A DNA stretch of 64,000 bases from Effrenium voratum. Lineage: Eukaryota; Sar; Dinophyceae; Suessiales; Symbiodiniaceae. The stretch covers positions 1 to 64,000 of the forward strand of contig CAUJNA010000521.1 of NCBI GenBank assembly GCA_963377175.1. Direction: 5' to 3'. Positions within the stretch are counted from its first letter, which is position 1; every line of letters begins with the position of its first letter. The notes beneath the pieces were generated by a model. The model was not told the DNA's origin. It saw only the letters and a program-made list of their open reading frames with translations, and did not search any database. This document shows positions 1 to 9,789 of the stretch, in pieces. The position numbers and the translations under genes were made by a program.

Positions 1-81
1 ACAACCCTAGCTCTCTTAGGCGCACTCTGAATCAAATCGTGGGGGGAGTTTCAATGCAGGGAATCCCTGCATTCCCGGTAT

Positions 82-575
82 CTCTCTCTTTAGAGGGGGG
101 TTTCCCAAATGGATTCTGTTCTGCCTAAGAGGCTCCTAGCGCTCGTCCGTCCAGCATTGGACCTCGTCCTGCGAAGGATTCGAAGTCTAAAACGCTGCGT
201 GGAGGCGTGTGGCTGCAAAATAGTGACCCCTAGATATGCGCCGCAACTTGGCTCCAGGTTGCATTTCAAGCGATGTCAAGCTTTGCCAAAGGAAACCCCT
301 TTTCCCTTTTTTTCGGGGACCCCTTTTTTTGGGACCCCTTGTTTTCTTTCTTTTTTTTTGTTTTTTCTTAGCCCTGCAAAGGTTGGCTCGCTTGAAATGC
401 AACCTGGAGCCAAATTGCAAGCATATGTAGGGGTCACTATTTTGCAGCCACACGCCCTCCACGCAGCGTTTTAGACTTCGAATCCTTCGCAGGACGAGGT
501 CAAATGCTGGACGGACGAGTGCTAGGAGCCTCGGTAGAATAGACTCCGTTTGGGAAACCCCCTCTAAAGAGAGAG
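82..575. repeat. Foldback (long inverted-repeat) element, copy 1
   Basis: Two arms, 82-271 and 390-575, are near-perfect reverse complements over about 186-190 bp, separated by a T-rich loop of about 118 bp. The outer end is CTCTCTCTTTAGAGGGGG followed by GTTTCCCAAA, and its complement closes the element at 575. Related copies lie at 46793-47272 and 47318-47688. No transposase is seen inside, so it is probably a non-autonomous foldback/MITE-type element. ORFs crossing it are artefacts of the palindrome. Confidence 0.85.
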
Positions 576-1126
576 GATTTGCCCTTCGGACCTCATGCTC
601 GAAGGGTTTGAGTGGCGCCTCGCCCGCTTGACAAGGTCTTTGACGCGGACACGCGCGCGGTGCTGGCATCCTCGTGGAAGTGACGGCGCAGTGTGTCAAG
701 GACTCTGTGCGCGAGAAGCGAAAGTTCGGGTCCGACAAGGCGATCTCCATGGCGGAGAGTTTGAGGGCGTTGTACGCGGCCAGTAATTCGCGACACAGCC
801 GGGGCCTGCCTTTTGAGGGCACAGACCAGGCAGAAGCCCGACCGAACGCATTCCGTACAGATCGTTGCAAGCCTCTGGCAGGCAAGCGCGCACACTGCAC
901 CCTTGCCGGGCACGCTCGTGAGGCCGCCTTGCCCAAAACGCACAGTTGGGCGACGCCTGTATGACCCCAACCCGCTGAACCTCCACTCTCCCCCAGCTCC
1001 ATGCTGTATGTGCTATATGTGCTATATGGCCCCCAACCCGCTGAAGCGAGATGTACTATGTGTGCAAAATGGCTCTTACAAGGCAAGCCAGCCCGCCGCT
1101 GCCCTGCGGCGCCGGCAGCGCCAGCT
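576..1126. other. Unassigned sequence with a dispersed repeat
   Basis: No convincing gene. Reading frames are open on both strands because the DNA is GC-rich. Around 966-1035 a C-rich stretch runs into TGTGCTATATGTGCTATATGG. The same block recurs at about 5446-5545, beside other Polinton-derived pieces, so this is probably a dispersed repeat and not a coding region. Confidence 0.4.
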
Positions 1127-3513
1127 TCAGCAGGGTCTCCCGGCCCTTCTGCGCACAATGTTCCAGGCGAAGGCGCTCAGGGTCATGGCGTAGCCCTCCA
1201 GCTGGAAGCCTCCCACAGTGAAGCTGCCACGGGGCTCTGGCTGTTGGAGCACGAACACCAAAAATTTTCCTAATGTGGTGAGCGTGGGCTCCAGCAGCAC
1301 CTCTCCCAGGGTGGCCAGCGTGACGTCGTCGGCCCCTCCGTCGAGGAACTCGTGCTTCAGCAGCAGTGCCGAAGCCGCCGTGTCCTCCTCCTCCGTGTTG
1401 CCGGTCTCCAGGGTTGCGTCCAGAATCTGGAGGCCGTAAACGTCCACCGTTCCAGCCGTCTGGTTGGGCAGGCCCGGCGCCTGGAAGTGCGCCCCGAAGT
1501 GCAGCTTCGCCACTCGGTCACGAAGCTGCCGTACAATGGGTCGTAGACGTTGTCGGCCTCTGACATGTACACCACGAAGTTGGAGGCCGTGCCGAGCCGG
1601 TAGCGGCAGGCGAAGAGGAGCTCTCGGCCCGGGTCAAGTTGTAGGTGCGCACGATGTTCCACGGGTTCGCCGCCAGGGTCAGGGTGTGCCGTCCACACTT
1701 ACTCCCGCGCAGCGGGGCGAACCGTCCAGTTTGACAGTGAGACGTCCGTGGGGGCCAGGATCTGCTCTCCTATGGCGGCCACCACCTCGTCGGCCCCCCC
1801 GTCGTCCGGAAAGCGCACGGCTATTTGCAGGGCCGAGGCTGCCTCCGTGACTCCGAGCTGCCCGCAAGGAGACCGTCCACCTGCGTGATGGTGTAGTAGC
1901 TGAGCAGCGCGGCTGCGATGCTCGAGGCCGTTGCCGTGTCCTGGTCGGCGGCTGAGCGGTACGCCACCAACGCCGAGGTGATTTGGTTGGTTGTGTACGT
2001 CCTGGTCCGGGCCCGTCCGGTAGGCCAGCAGCCCGCGATGGCCGCCTGCGTCTGCGTTTCCTGCGCGCTTGCGGTGCGGTAGTCTCCCAACAGCGCGTCT
2101 ACTTGTGAGGAGGTGTAGTAGGCCAGCAGCGCGGCCGTGATGGCGCTGGTCGTCTCCGTGTTCTGCGCCGTTCCGGTTCGGTAGTCTCCCAACAGAGTGT
2201 CCACTTGTGAGGAGGTGTAGTAGGCCAGCAGCGCAGCCGCGAGGGCCGCGTCCGCCGCTGCGACGGAGTAGCAGTCTGCCGTGATGCTCAGCGTGTCGTC
2301 GCCGTTGGCCAGTGCAGCAGAGAGAGGAGCCACGAAATGCAGGTTGCGAACGACGTTGCTTCCGCGAACGAGCTCCCAAGTAGTGAAGCCCGCCCAGGCC
2401 GGCGCGTTAACAACTCCGCCGCTGCCGGAAAGCTGCAGGGCGGCGAGCTCCGCGAGGATTGCGTCGAGGGCGCTCTGGAGCGTGGTCTCGCTGGCGAGAG
2501 CGCGGCGTTCGTGGCGTACGAGGCCAGCAGCGTCGCGTCGGCCTTGGCCCCCTGGAGCGCCGTGATGCTGGCGTCCCGGCTAGCAAGCTGCGCTGCGACG
2601 AAGGCCTCGGTGGCGAGACCCAGCAGGGCATTTGCTATCTTGGTGTCTACCTCCAGTGGAGTGTCCAGTCCGTCCACCGTGGAGAGCAGGGCGGCCAGCG
2701 CGCTGGCGTCCGCCTTGCCGAGGAGGGCGGCGTCGAGGGCTGCCGTACTAACGGCGTCCAGAGAGCGGCCGAGATCTTCGAGTCCACCTCAGAGGAAGTG
2801 TCGACGGCCGAGAGCAGGGCGTACGCGGTCAGCGCGCTGGCGTCCGCCTTGGAGGCCTGCAGCCCCAAGATGGTGGCATCTCTGCTCGCAAGCTCGGAGG
2901 CCACGGCGGTGACGGCCCCCAGGAGAGCGTTGGCCTTGGTGTCTACCTCCAGCGGCGTGATCCTCGCCGCTATGTCAGGGAGTGCTGGCCCACCACCGTC
3001 TTGAGACCGTAGTTGGCGGCCACCGTGGCCAGCGTGGCGTTGTTGGCCGAGGCGATGGAGCCGTTCATGGCCGCCGTGGTGCTGTAGTTGGACAGCTTCA
3101 GGTCCACGCTGTCCGGGGTGCTCTTTGTGGCCACCACGCCCTCCAGCACGTCGAAGGCCGACTGGTCTGCCTTGTTGGAGAGACCCGTGGTCAGCGAGCT
3201 CTGCAGCGCGGCGATGCTGCTTCCGTGCGCGGCCACCTGCCCGTCCGTGGTGGCCAGGGCCGCCGCCGTTGCTAGGGGCGCAATCGCCGGCGCCAGCGCG
3301 CTGCTGTCCAGCTTTGAGGCCAGCTCTGCGGTGACTCTGTCGTCCAGGGACTGGATGGCAGCCGCGTTGTTGCCGGAGGCTGCCGTGTTCACCGCCAGGT
3401 CCGTTACTTGCGCGTAAGGCGTCAAAGCGAGGGCCAGCTGCCCTGCGGTCACGTGCGTGCCGTCCGTTACCTCTCCGTTGTCCAGGACCTCCGGGATGTT
3501 GCCGGTCAAACAT
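1127..3513 (-). pseudogene. Polinton/virus-like tail-fibre-type protein, frameshifted
   Basis: Read right to left from an AAACATG start at 3513-3511, the frames give TGNIPEVLDNGEVTDGT and then long Ala/Thr/Ser-rich low-complexity helices with repeated segments such as AYYTSSQVDALLGDYRT (near 2080-2230) and QVDxLL. A more globular C-terminal part lies at 1127-1700 (YMSEADNVYDPLYGSFV, then GSFTVGGFQLEGYAM). This style, an Ala-rich repeated stalk plus terminal head, is typical of fibre proteins of Polinton-like elements and algal viruses. Coding shifts frame at least at about 3505, 2970, 2650, 2290, 1700 and 1510, so it is a pseudogene. The paralogous start at 12129 suggests about 10 nt were lost just after this ATG. 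The exact function is inferred. Confidence 0.6.
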
Positions 3514-3544
3514 GTTTACATATATGTTTTCGCCGACGCCTTAG

Positions 3545-3637
3545 TCCAGCAGGCCCGCACCAGGCCCGCACCAGGCCCGCACCAGGCTTGCACCAGGCCC
3601 GCACCAGGCCCGCACCAGGCCCCGCACCAGGGTTTTT
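3545..3637. repeat. 11-bp minisatellite
   Basis: About seven to eight tandem copies of CAGGCCCGCAC, one with a CTTGCAC variant. It lies immediately upstream of the fibre-type gene start (minus strand), between that ATG and the hairpin at 3720-3744. Confidence 0.9.
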
Positions 3638-3719
3638 TCGGAAGCACCGTGGCTACAATGTGACTCAATTGATTTGACCGGTGGCGCCGGTCAACAGCGA
3701 GACCTGCGCACGATGGAGC

Positions 3720-3744
3720 CAGTGTCCGACATAATCGGACACTG
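3720..3744. promoter_or_regulatory. Perfect hairpin upstream of the fibre-type gene, copy 1
   Basis: The arms CAGTGTCCGA and TCGGACACTG flank a 5-nt loop. The same hairpin core (CAGTGTCC / GGACACTG) recurs at 12011-12035, again roughly 100-200 bp upstream of a fibre-type ATG. A role as promoter, terminator or processing signal of the Polinton gene is inferred from that repeated position only. Confidence 0.5.
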
Positions 3745-3847
3745 CTTCGTAGTTGGTGATAACATACGAGACATCAGCTGCGTGCCTCCATGTCGGCGGG
3801 CTGGCGCGGCTCTGCCGGGCAGGTTCGCCGAAACTTTAGACAGTGGT

Positions 3848-3887
3848 CCACAGGACAACTGGAAATTTTTTTCCAGTTGTCCTGTGG
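3848..3887. repeat. Perfect palindrome with a 6-T loop
   Basis: Arms CCACAGGACAACTGGAA and its exact complement are separated by six T. A further GGACAACTGGAAAAAATTTCC follows directly, so alternative foldings are possible. Intergenic between Polinton-derived pieces. Confidence 0.8.
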
Positions 3888-4250
3888 GGGGACAACTGGA
3901 AAAAATTTCCTGGGAAGAATTCTGACCTTGGCGCGGGCTCCGATGCCGGGCAGGAATGTGATGCTGGAAAAACATAAGTGGCACTAATGTTTTCGAAGTG
4001 CCTCGGAACTGGAAACAGGCACCAACCATTTTTTGGTTGATGCCCGCGTAGAGTTCAGCTAAGAGTCGTTGGGCGAACCCGTCGGCGGGCTGGCGGCTCC
4101 GATGCCAGGCAGGCGGCGCGGCCGGGAGGCTTCTATGCCGGGCAGGTGGCGGTGCGTTCATCCTGCTAGCCTCCGGTGGTCTCTGCCGCGGCGGGCGGGC
4201 TGGCGCCTGTGGGTTTTAAACACAGCTGCCTCTACTCTCATCTTGAGACC

Positions 4251-4580
4251 ATGGCCTCTCCGTCGCGCCCGCAAGCCTGTATGGTTTCGCATCAAGACCT
4301 GCTCGAGATGTGGGAGGCCGACGTTGCTGTCTGGGACTGCTGGTTCGCAAACCAGAAAAGGCTGTACGACGCCCAGAGCCAGGAGCCCGATGAGATGCGC
4401 CGGCTGCACCTTGCAAACCAGCAGTGGGTGCAAGAAGAGGAAGAGCGACGAGAGGAGGAGTCGCAGCACAAGCGCCGGCGCACAGATGCCGGGATGGCAG
4501 AACACGCAACGCGGACCAACGCAGCGTGGCTCAAAGACAGGATTGACGCCCTCCAGCGTCTGCTCAAAGTCCAAACCGAC
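4251..4580 (+). pseudogene. Small helical Polinton-associated ORF, truncated by repeats
   Basis: Starting at the ATG at 4251 the frame gives about 110 residues beginning MASPSRPQACMVSHQDLLEMW. It is rich in charged helix (EEEERREEE followed by KRRR, a possible nuclear signal), with aromatic positions WEADVAVWDCWF near the start. The frame then runs into the tandem repeat at 4577. It lies among Polinton pieces and resembles in style the charged helical ORFs at 5507-5929 and 12934-13350, though I see no clear alignment with them. Function unknown. Confidence 0.4.
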
Positions 4581-4716
4581 GTTGGGCGAGCCAGTACTCA
4601 TTGGGCGAGCCATCAAACGAGGTTGGGCGAGCCAGTACTCAGAGTCGTTGGGCGAACCCGTACTCAGAGTCGTTGGGCGAGCCATCAAACGAGGTTGGGC
4701 GAGCCAGTACTAAGGG
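4577..4716. repeat. Tandem repeat of GTTGGGCGAGCC units
   Basis: About seven imperfect copies of a roughly 20-bp unit, GTTGGGCGAGCCAGTACTC or GTTGGGCGAGCCATCAAACG, alternate through the block. Confidence 0.85.
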
Positions 4717-4769
4717 GCCGTTGCGCGAGCCACTCAACCACTTTCACAGTGGCCTCCACTTTCACAGTG

Positions 4770-5075
4770 GCCCACAACGCCTGTGCCTGCTTGGCGCTGT
4801 CCTGCTCGGCGCCAGGTGCCCGCTCGGCACGTTCGGTGCCTGCTCGGCACTGGCACTCGTACGGCGCCCGCTCGGCGCCGTAGTGCCAACTTTCCTACAA
4901 GTGCCTGCTCGGCACTGCAAGTGCCTGCTCGGCGCTGGCACCCCCACGGTGCCAGCTCGGCACCGGGGTGCCTGTGCCTGCTCGGCACTGTGCCTGCTCG
5001 GCACTACCTACAAGTGCCTGCTCGGCACTGTGCCTGCTCGGCACATTTACCTAGGTGCCCGCTCGGCACCGCCCC
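4770..5075. repeat. Palindromic GTGCCxxCTCGGCAC cluster
   Basis: More than fifteen copies of TGCCTGCTCGGCAC or close variants (GTGCCCGCTCGGCAC, GGTGCCAGCTCGGCACC). Each is a small near-palindrome able to form a hairpin. Spacing is irregular, which differs from an ordinary satellite. Confidence 0.85.
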
Positions 5076-5189
5076 GCCTCCCAGCGAAGTTCTCCAGGAT
5101 GTCCGACCTACGTACGGCAGCCTGACAGGAAAAAAACAGGGGGGGGGGCACTTCCATGGGGTTGAACCACATGCACATGCAAAACCGTG

Positions 5190-5425
5190 CGAAAAACGTG
5201 CAAGCTGTTCCACGTGTCATGCAAAAAAACAAGCTGTTCCACGTGTCATGCAAAAAAACAAGCTGTTCCACATGTCATGTCATGCAAAAAACCGCATGCA
5301 AAACCGTGCAAAAAAACAAGCTGTTCCACATGTCATGTCATGCAAAAAACCGCATGCAAAACCGTGCAAAAAAACAAGCTGTTCCACATGTCATGCAAAA
5401 ACCATGCAAAAACCATGCAAAATGC
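5190..5425. repeat. Tandem repeat with CAAGCTGTTCCACATGTCATG units
   Basis: Two copies of a 30-bp unit (CAAGCTGTTCCACGTGTCATG followed by CAAAAAAA) are followed by two copies of a longer unit of about 57-60 bp that adds CATGCAAAAAACCGCATGC. Poly-A runs of 6-7 separate the units. Not a CRISPR array: there are no unique spacers. Confidence 0.85.
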
Positions 5426-5506
5426 GGCGCGTACGGAGTGCCAACCCGCCGAACCCTCACAGTCCCCCGGGTCCTTGCTACACGTGCTATATGTGCTATA
5501 TGGGTC

Positions 5507-5929
5507 TCACAAGGCAAACCGCAGAACCTCCACTCTCCCCCGCTCGCTCGCGAAGGTCTTCGTTCTCTTCCTTGAGGACCTCGACGCGGCGCTCCAGCCG
5601 CCAGCGGAGAATGTCGATGCTGCGCTCCAGCTCCCCAACACGCTCCTTACCAGCGTCGCTTGCTCACGCTCTTTGTCAAAGAGCTCGTTGAAGCGGTCCA
5701 GCTGCCAGCGGAGAAATCTGTTGTCGCGCTCCCGCTCCTCACAGCGCATAGTTTTGCCGAAGAGCTCCTCATAGAGCTCGGCCTCAAGCAGCGCATCCTC
5801 GCAAGGCCGCATGGGAGGCCGCTGGGCCATCAGAGCAGCCGCAAGGCAGGGAGTGTCTTCGCCCACCCACGCAGCGGGCTTCTCCAGAAGCCATGCCTGC
5901 ACGCACCGGAAGGCCATCGATGAAGTCAT
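5507..5929 (-). pseudogene. Small Polinton-associated helical protein, copy 1
   Basis: From the ATG at 5929 the frame reads MTSSMAFRCVQAWLLEKPAA, then a Cys-Leu-Ala-Ala-Ala segment, AQRPP and EDALLEAE, followed by a charged heptad-like helix (ERERDNRFLRWQLDRFNELF), consistent with a coiled coil. The first 70 or so residues are strongly conserved with the ORF at 12934-13350, while the second halves differ. The 3' end runs into the repeat shared with 966-1035. It lies directly downstream of the DNA polymerase fragment on the same strand. No known family recognised. Confidence 0.5.
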
Positions 5930-6009
5930 CTTGAGCAGCTGCGGCGGATCGAATAAGTATTATCAAGAAAGCGAGAAAGCGAGAAAGCGAGAGCTCGGGA
6001 TCTTTTCTT

Positions 6010-6845
6010 TTTTTTTTCGGTTCCGACAGTCTACGCCCAGCATCGGCTCAGCCGCAGCGGCAGCGTCGGAGCGGGCCCCAGAGGCGGGGGCCCCACGAGG
6101 AACTCCATCACGAGGTCGAAGGGCGTGGAGCCTGGCGGAGCGTAAGCGCCCAGCATCCGCAGCTGCTCCAGGTTGCGCCAGTGTCCCAGCGGGCGCGAGT
6201 TGTGAGCGTCGAGACCGTAGACCTTGTCGTTCAAGGGCAAGACAGACTTCTTCTCGACGGTCTCCACCAGCACCTCCCTGTACTCGAGATGCCGGACGTT
6301 GGTCACCGCCTTCTTGGGCACGCCCTTGATCTTGCGCTTCTCCTTGCGCGCGCCGTCGGGCTGGGCAGTGAGGGTGCTGTACATCTTGGAGCGCAGGCCG
6401 ACGTACTCCAGGATCCCTGGCGGGGAAGGTCTCGTCGCCGAGCTTGCCCAGCTGGCCCATCACCTCGAGGCCTTGGCGCGCGCCGCTGCCGAGAGCGCGC
6501 TCAGGTCCCTCTCGGGGTCCTTGGACTTGCCGGCCACGTCGAAGAGGGCGGCGGTTCAGGTTCGCCTCAGTCATGGCGTGGAGCGGGTCCTGCAGCTCGA
6601 AGATCTGTGCCATCACGGAGTCGGTGTCCGTGAATAGCAGCCTCATCTTCGGGAAGAGCCTCCTCATGTGGAGGTAGTAGGCCTTCTCCATCATGAGCTT
6701 GGAGAGCTGCAGCGTGCGGGCGCCGACTTGGGTGGGCACGCTCATGCAGGCCTTGCTGCGGTTCGTCTTGAGCGTCTCCACGAAGGCCAGGAACCCCTCC
6801 GAGTCGTTGATCTGGAACTTGAAGTTCGTCACGTTGCTCTTGCCC
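6010..6845 (-). pseudogene. Protein-primed family B DNA polymerase (Polinton type), C-terminal fragment
   Basis: In the minus frame, GARTLQLSKLMMEKAYYLHM is followed by MRLLFTDTDSVM at about 6617-6640. TDTDS is the metal-binding motif C of family B polymerases, and the preceding LSKL segment matches the palm of Polinton and viral protein-primed enzymes. The frame breaks near 6560. A second frame (6031-6384) continues with basic thumb-like sequence (KGVPKKAVTNVRHLEY, then NDKVYGLDAH), which resembles the usual end of these enzymes. Exonuclease domain, motif A and motif B are absent. The upstream side abuts a remnant of element C at 6846-6891, so the gene is cut by a rearrangement. Confidence 0.7.
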
Positions 6846-6891
6846 ACGGCCCGAACAAACTCAAAACAGGACACCAACGTACCCAATGGTC
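6846..6891 (-). mobile_element. Short continuation of element C beyond LINE A
   Basis: Read on the minus strand, this stretch continues the zinc-knuckle frame found at 20717-20760 once LINE A and one copy of its target-site duplication are removed (…VDHWVRWCPVLSLFGPWA). It supplies the fourth zinc ligand. It then gives way to DNA polymerase sequence at about 6845, so element C is truncated here. Confidence 0.6.
6877..6891. repeat. Target-site duplication of LINE A (3' side)
   Basis: ACGTACCCAATGGTC is identical to 20717-20731. It touches the poly-A (T on this strand) end of LINE A, as expected for target-primed reverse transcription. Confidence 0.85.
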
Positions 6892-6894
6892 TTC

Positions 6895-6988
6895 TTTTTT
6901 TTTCCCTGCACGCGGAGCGAGCTCCCCATCACTATCGCCATGGTTGTTCCTGGCCGATAGCTATTTAGCAAAAAAAGGTGAAAAGAGG
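6895..6988 (-). other. LINE A 3' UTR, stem-loop and poly-A
   Basis: Between the RNase H stop at 6989 and the target duplication there are only about 97 bp. An imperfect stem pairs 6951-6960 with 6932-6940 (CTATCGGCCA against TGGCGATAG, one bulge) around a 10-nt loop. The end reads GGGAAAAAAAAAGAAG. Many LINE RTs bind a 3' stem-loop; that role here is inferred. Confidence 0.55.
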
Positions 6989-8374
6989 TCACTGTCCTCG
7001 TGCCAGCTTCTTGAGAGTCTTGATCTTCCAGCCCTTCTGAGGTGTGGAGAGAGCATTTTCAGTGAACTCCGGCTGGATGTACTCAAAAGGTCCCGAGGGC
7101 AAAGTGAGCTGTGCTGTGCAGGAGTCAGTCCGACACGATTGCAAATAAGAAATACATTTGCGAATCACATTATCAGCAAAAGGCAGCTTTGGCCTTATGG
7201 GAAATACCTGAATCATCCGCAGAGGATAAAAAATCTTCAAGTGTTGTATGTTCTTTTGCTGCGGCACGGGAAGATGCCACTTTCCAGAAATGGCATCCAA
7301 TTGGCGCATAACAGTAACAAGGGTATTAGCCTGTTGACCTGCGCTTCTTTTTTCCGGTGGGAGCATTCCGATCTCAGCCGACTCATAATCCCTAAAGGAT
7401 GTATATGAAGTCTTGGAATTGGTTGTCCAAGGCACAGGAAGTCTCAAACCAGTGTAAAGCGTGAAGCTCAAAAGCAATTCCAATGCATTAATACCTGGAT
7501 CAGATTCAAGAGGGGATTGTCTGGATGACCACTCGATGGTATGCATCCAAGTCCAAATTGCATCAGCAGCAAGTTGTCCGGCTGGAATAGCCTGCCTAAA
7601 ATGATTTGGCAGGGGCTCAAAGGTGACATGTATGGGGTCCTCTGTAGGCCAGACTGCAATCCATTGGATGGTCTCATCAAAAGGTCTCGACTGGACTTGG
7701 TCAGAAGATGCCATGTCAGGGTATGGCTGTTCGAGTTTCTTTTGTTCGTTATCTACCTTGAAGCGATCCAGTGCCAAATAAAAAGAATAAACCCGATGTA
7801 AATCAAATTCGATTTCATGCACAGAGTGTTTGATACATTGTAATGAAATGCGAGCCTCGGGCACGTCCAGGTCAAGAGCTGCAGATGCAAGTCGATCCGC
7901 CACGTCGTTACCAACAACAAGAAAGCTGTCGAAGGGGTCGACGGCGTCATGAATCTCACGGTGCGCCTTTACCTTCAATACCCGGATCTGGTTGGGAAGC
8001 CAGCATTGGACAATGTACTGAATAATGTCTTGATTGGCCAGGTGTCTGAAATTTCCAGGTTTTGCATGTGGGTGTTGAGACACCCATTTGAGAATACTGA
8101 CTGCATATGCGGAATCAGAATAAACCGTAATCTGACCACTGCATTGCTGTTGGTGGGCCGCAACGATGATGGCGGCAATGGCATATAGCTCAGCCCTTGC
8201 AATATCTTGTTGGCCTGGGATAATTCCACAACCCAAGGCACAGAATTGATCTTGCAGCGGATATCCACTTGGAGGTGCTTGCAAAAAACGAACCACTTGT
8301 TCATCCGTTGTGAGAAAAGATTGGCCAAGAGGCCCGGCGGGCCAGGGGGATGGAAGGGTTACGACAACCCCCAT
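6989..8374 (-). pseudogene. LINE A RNase H domain and C-terminal tail
   Basis: The frame contains RNase H motifs ARAELYAI (catalytic Glu), VYSDSAYAV (Asp), KVKAHREIHDAVDPFDSF (His) and GNDVADRLA (Asp). The first catalytic Asp, in FTDGGCRNP, lies in the neighbouring frame near 8355, so a frameshift at about 8340 splits the domain. Downstream, about 200 residues include GINALELLLSF and TGLRLPVPW, a tail that reappears in the LINE remnant at 43615-44668. The frame ends KIKTLKKLARGQ at 6989. In the intact element this would be the C-terminus of the endonuclease-RT polyprotein. Confidence 0.8.
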
Positions 8375-9387
8375 CTGTAAAGAAAATCATAGCCGGCAGA
8401 TCCACTAAATGGCTTGGGATTTCAAGATCAAAATAAACTGGAATGGAATTAAGCTGTTCTGAGATCGCAACCAACCCAGAGGAAACTCCAGCGACAGGGA
8501 GATATTTCCAGGCAGGATATTTGTCACGAAGAAGTTCAACTGCGGATGCATGCTCTTGCCTAATCTCTCGGAAAAAAGGACACGCAAAGATCACATGATC
8601 TGTCGTACACTCTAATCCACAATGCTGGCAAGCAGGGTTGGACGAATTCGCCCCGTTCCATAAAGTTTTAGCCTGCTGACTTGTGAAAGCATTTGTGATG
8701 CGCGTGGCCAAGAAACCATGTGCACTATCATGAAATTTATTTAAAATCTTGATAGTGATTTGTCTGGACATCAGCCATGTCTCAGCGCCTCGTCGGTGTG
8801 CAATTTGCTGATACACGAAAATAGGCCACCAGGCCAGCAATCTTGTTCTCAGGTCCTTGCGTGAAATTTGCAGTATCTGAATCGGTCTAAAGCCGGGAGG
8901 TCCAGCAAGAAGACCTGTGTCACTGAGCTTCCACCGCAACTTTTTCAAGTACATTGCGCAAGTAGAAATGGGACCGATTGATCTGTGAGGGTGATCGTGT
9001 TGCAAGAAGTCCAAAAATTCGAGCACAATGTGGGGATAAGTATCATGAACCTGCCTCAGGAGAGCAAAAATATTGATGATCGCAAAGAAGAAGGGATCAA
9101 CCAGTTCATGATGAAGGAAATTGCACGCGATCCAATCACAAGCTTGTTGCCAGGGTCCAACCACTGCTGCGCAGGCTGCACGGCGCAGCCGTTGCATTTC
9201 CTTGGAGCGCAGGTATTGAGATTCTGCTCCGTACAAAGCCAATGGCCAAATGGCCTTCTGAACCAATCTGGCGCGATCTGACAGGAATGTCAAAGTTCGT
9301 GGGATACACTTTGCACGACTGACACCCTTACCCACCCGGGCATGCAGGGCTGATGGTGATGGTCTCTGATTGTAAATGCGAGCAACT
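8340..9387 (-). pseudogene. LINE A RT thumb, zinc knuckle and start of RNase H
   Basis: Starting at the edge of the inserted Polinton block, the frame reads GVARIYNQRPSPSALHARV and RARLVQKAIWPLALYGAE, the usual thumb of LINE reverse transcriptases. It continues through a connection region to CQHCGLECTTDHVIFACPFF, a Cys-x2-Cys-x7-His-x4-Cys knuckle (zf-RVT type). It then reaches FTDGGCRNP, the first RNase H motif, before the frameshift at about 8340. The same frame is open upstream into the insertion, but that part is not LINE sequence. Confidence 0.8.
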
Positions 9388-9789
9388 CCCAGTTCTTGTG
9401 CGGGGGGGAGGCCCCTCATGCTGGCGCGCGTCTCCACCTTGTCCGGAGTTCCAACACTGCGTGCTCTGGGTGCTGACCACCCAGTGCCTCAGGGTCAAGG
9501 AAGTAGGTCGTCCGAGCTGCAGGGTCTCCCAGCGAGGCCTCCACCTCCTCCCTGACCCGCTGCGCCACCTGCTCCTCCGTGAAGTGTGCCGAGCTGCTGC
9601 AGCTGAGCGTGGAGGAGTGCTGCGCCACGACTGGAGGCGCCTCGGCATCTCCGCCGACGAGTGCGAGAGTTCTGGTGTGGCGCAACGCCCCCATGTGGTC
9701 TGAGCTCGCAGGGCGACCTCGTGGACAGCCACGACGCTGGAGAGGCAGGGCGCGCGTGCTCTCGGGCAAGCCCCGTCCAAGAGAGGCGC

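Noticed and set aside
187..1158. 323-codon minus ORF
   Set aside because: It spans the foldback palindrome, so its length comes from the inverted repeat.
3545..3637. Collagen-like or zinc-finger coding repeat
   Set aside because: The unit is 11 bp, so it cannot keep one reading frame; it is a minisatellite.
5190..5425. CRISPR-like array of repeats
   Set aside because: Units are contiguous and nearly identical with poly-A links; there are no unique spacers and no cas genes, and the setting is eukaryotic.
9360..9420. Terminal inverted repeat of the inserted Polinton block
   Set aside because: TCTTGTGCGGGG at the left and TTCCGCCGCAGC at the right (complement) share only a few positions; not enough to call.
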